Positions 63,475 to 64,000 of a DNA stretch of 64,000 bases are shown here, piece after piece (position 1 is the stretch's first letter; each line of letters opens with the position of its first letter). The DNA lies in NCBI GenBank assembly GCA_963818855.1, contig CAWFUH010000003.1, positions 310,001 to 374,000 of the forward strand, written 5' to 3'. The notes under the pieces were generated by a model, which worked only from the letters and a program-made list of their open reading frames with translations, was not told the DNA's origin and searched no databases. Origin of the DNA: Bog-159 sp963818855 (lineage in GTDB: Bacteria; Acidobacteriota; Terriglobia; Bryobacterales; Bryobacteraceae). The position numbers and the translations under genes are program-made.

Positions 63475-63984
63475 ATGCTCGACAACACCGTCTTTGACAA
63501 CGAAAATTTCCTAGCCTCGGAAGAAGAGTTGGCCAGCCTGCTTGCGCCGGTAGCAGTGCGGCCGCGTTACCCGAGGGACACCGTAGCGAACATGTCCGGC
63601 CGAACCGACTTGGCGGAAAAAAGCCAGTCAAGATATTTGCGCGTCCCGCATAGCCATGAGGTCGTTCCCGAACCCGAGCCAGATTCCAGGTTGCCCAGTA
63701 CGGGCAGGAGGGCCAAACTGGCAGAATCAGTGCGACAGTTTCTTCAGAAATATCCAGTAATCTCTGCGACAGACGGTCTGCCCGTCCAGCCTGCAGCACA
63801 ATCTGCTTCCGCAGTTCAGAGTCGGCAGTATTGTGATTGCGGAGCATGCCGCTGGTGCCTGGATAAAGCTCGATGGGATCGGTTTTTTGACAAGAACGTT
63901 GATCCCAAATACTACCGTGATCTTCGGATCTCCCAGAATTCTACTCTCTCGGGAAGTCACCCCAGTCGTGCCGGCCAAGCCTGA
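63475..63984 (+). CDS. hypothetical protein with CxCGxCxxC zinc-like motif
   Basis: 169 residues. The first 110 are polar and rich in Ser, Pro and Glu, probably disordered. The C-terminal block SRQYCDCGACRWCLDKARWD, then RFFDKNVDPKYYRDLRIS, carries a CxCGxCxxC cluster followed by an aromatic, basic helix. It looks like a conserved zinc-finger-like tail of a family restricted to Acidobacteriota, an impression and not a search result. No signal peptide is seen. It may be a DNA- or protein-binding regulator. AGGG just before the ATG may be its ribosome site. Confidence 0.6.
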   Translation: MLDNTVFDNENFLASEEELASLLAPVAVRPRYPRDTVANMSGRTDLAEKSQSRYLRVPHSHEVVPEPEPDSRLPSTGRRAKLAESVRQFLQKYPVISATDGLPVQPAAQSASAVQSRQYCDCGACRWCLDKARWDRFFDKNVDPKYYRDLRISQNSTLSGSHPSRAGQA

Positions 63985-64000
63985 GGCTGCTGATTCCCCA

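Overview
The window reads as a chromosomal segment of an Acidobacteriota bacterium, most like the Solibacter/Bryobacter branch. The evidence is the high GC content, an Oar-type TonB-dependent receptor plus the start of a second one (both with carboxypeptidase-regulatory N-termini), a VWFA-related protein of the acidobacterial type, a winged-helix/TolB-propeller regulator, FHA-GAF-SpoIIE signalling, and many short palindromic intergenic repeats. This placement is inference from gene content; no rRNA or tRNA gene was seen.

Layout: 1-6.5 kb holds a truncated TonB receptor with a LacI-type operator upstream, a decayed TPR gene, a RhaT-like symporter, an esterase, an ankyrin protein and a LacI regulator. 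6.6-13 kb holds an amino-acid permease, a frataxin/CyaY homologue, an insertion-sequence graveyard and the 1169-residue receptor. 13.4-20.2 kb has a SLATT-like membrane protein, a methyltransferase, a PfkB kinase with 6-phosphogluconate dehydrogenase, and the VWFA protein. 20.3-26.3 kb has a broken MazF module, an ArsA-type ATPase, a polyphosphate-glucokinase-like ROK kinase, PilZ, YjbQ, an ABC-F ATPase and an HSL esterase. 26.4-31.5 kb carries two NarL-type histidine kinase/response regulator pairs around an amidohydrolase, and a nested mobile element. 32-40.1 kb is a LolA gene and a type IV pilus/type II secretion-like assembly operon (pilC, pilB, pilM, pilN, pilO, pilP-like, pseudopilin-like).

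40.2-43.4 kb carries a ceramidase-like protein coupled to a sugar isomerase/epimerase and a second LCMT-like methyltransferase. 43.4-49.0 kb is an accessory island: ParDE with a frameshifted toxin, HicBA with a frameshifted toxin, a two-gene unit of unknown function that resembles phage-defence operons (44.9-48.4 kb, lower GC in sampled lines), and an intact BrnT/BrnA pair. An 85-bp piece of an RND pump gene lies at its edge. 49.7-55.1 kb is an RND efflux pump, its adaptor and an M48 protease; 55-60.3 kb is regulatory and secreted proteins with a dead GH26-like gene; 60.9-64 kb has DinB, a dead BrnT/XRE module, a hydrolase and a Cys-rich hypothetical.

Three families of non-coding repeats thread the window: a ~44-bp palindromic unit (seven copies), a twin-hairpin unit (four sites) and GGT-rich tracts around pilB. 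One ~44-bp unit is split by a ~213-bp element with terminal inverted repeats and a 10-bp target duplication, which is the clearest directly visible transposition event. The strongest candidates for something undescribed are the two-gene defence-like unit, the SLATT-PEGA-like protein and this small mobile element.
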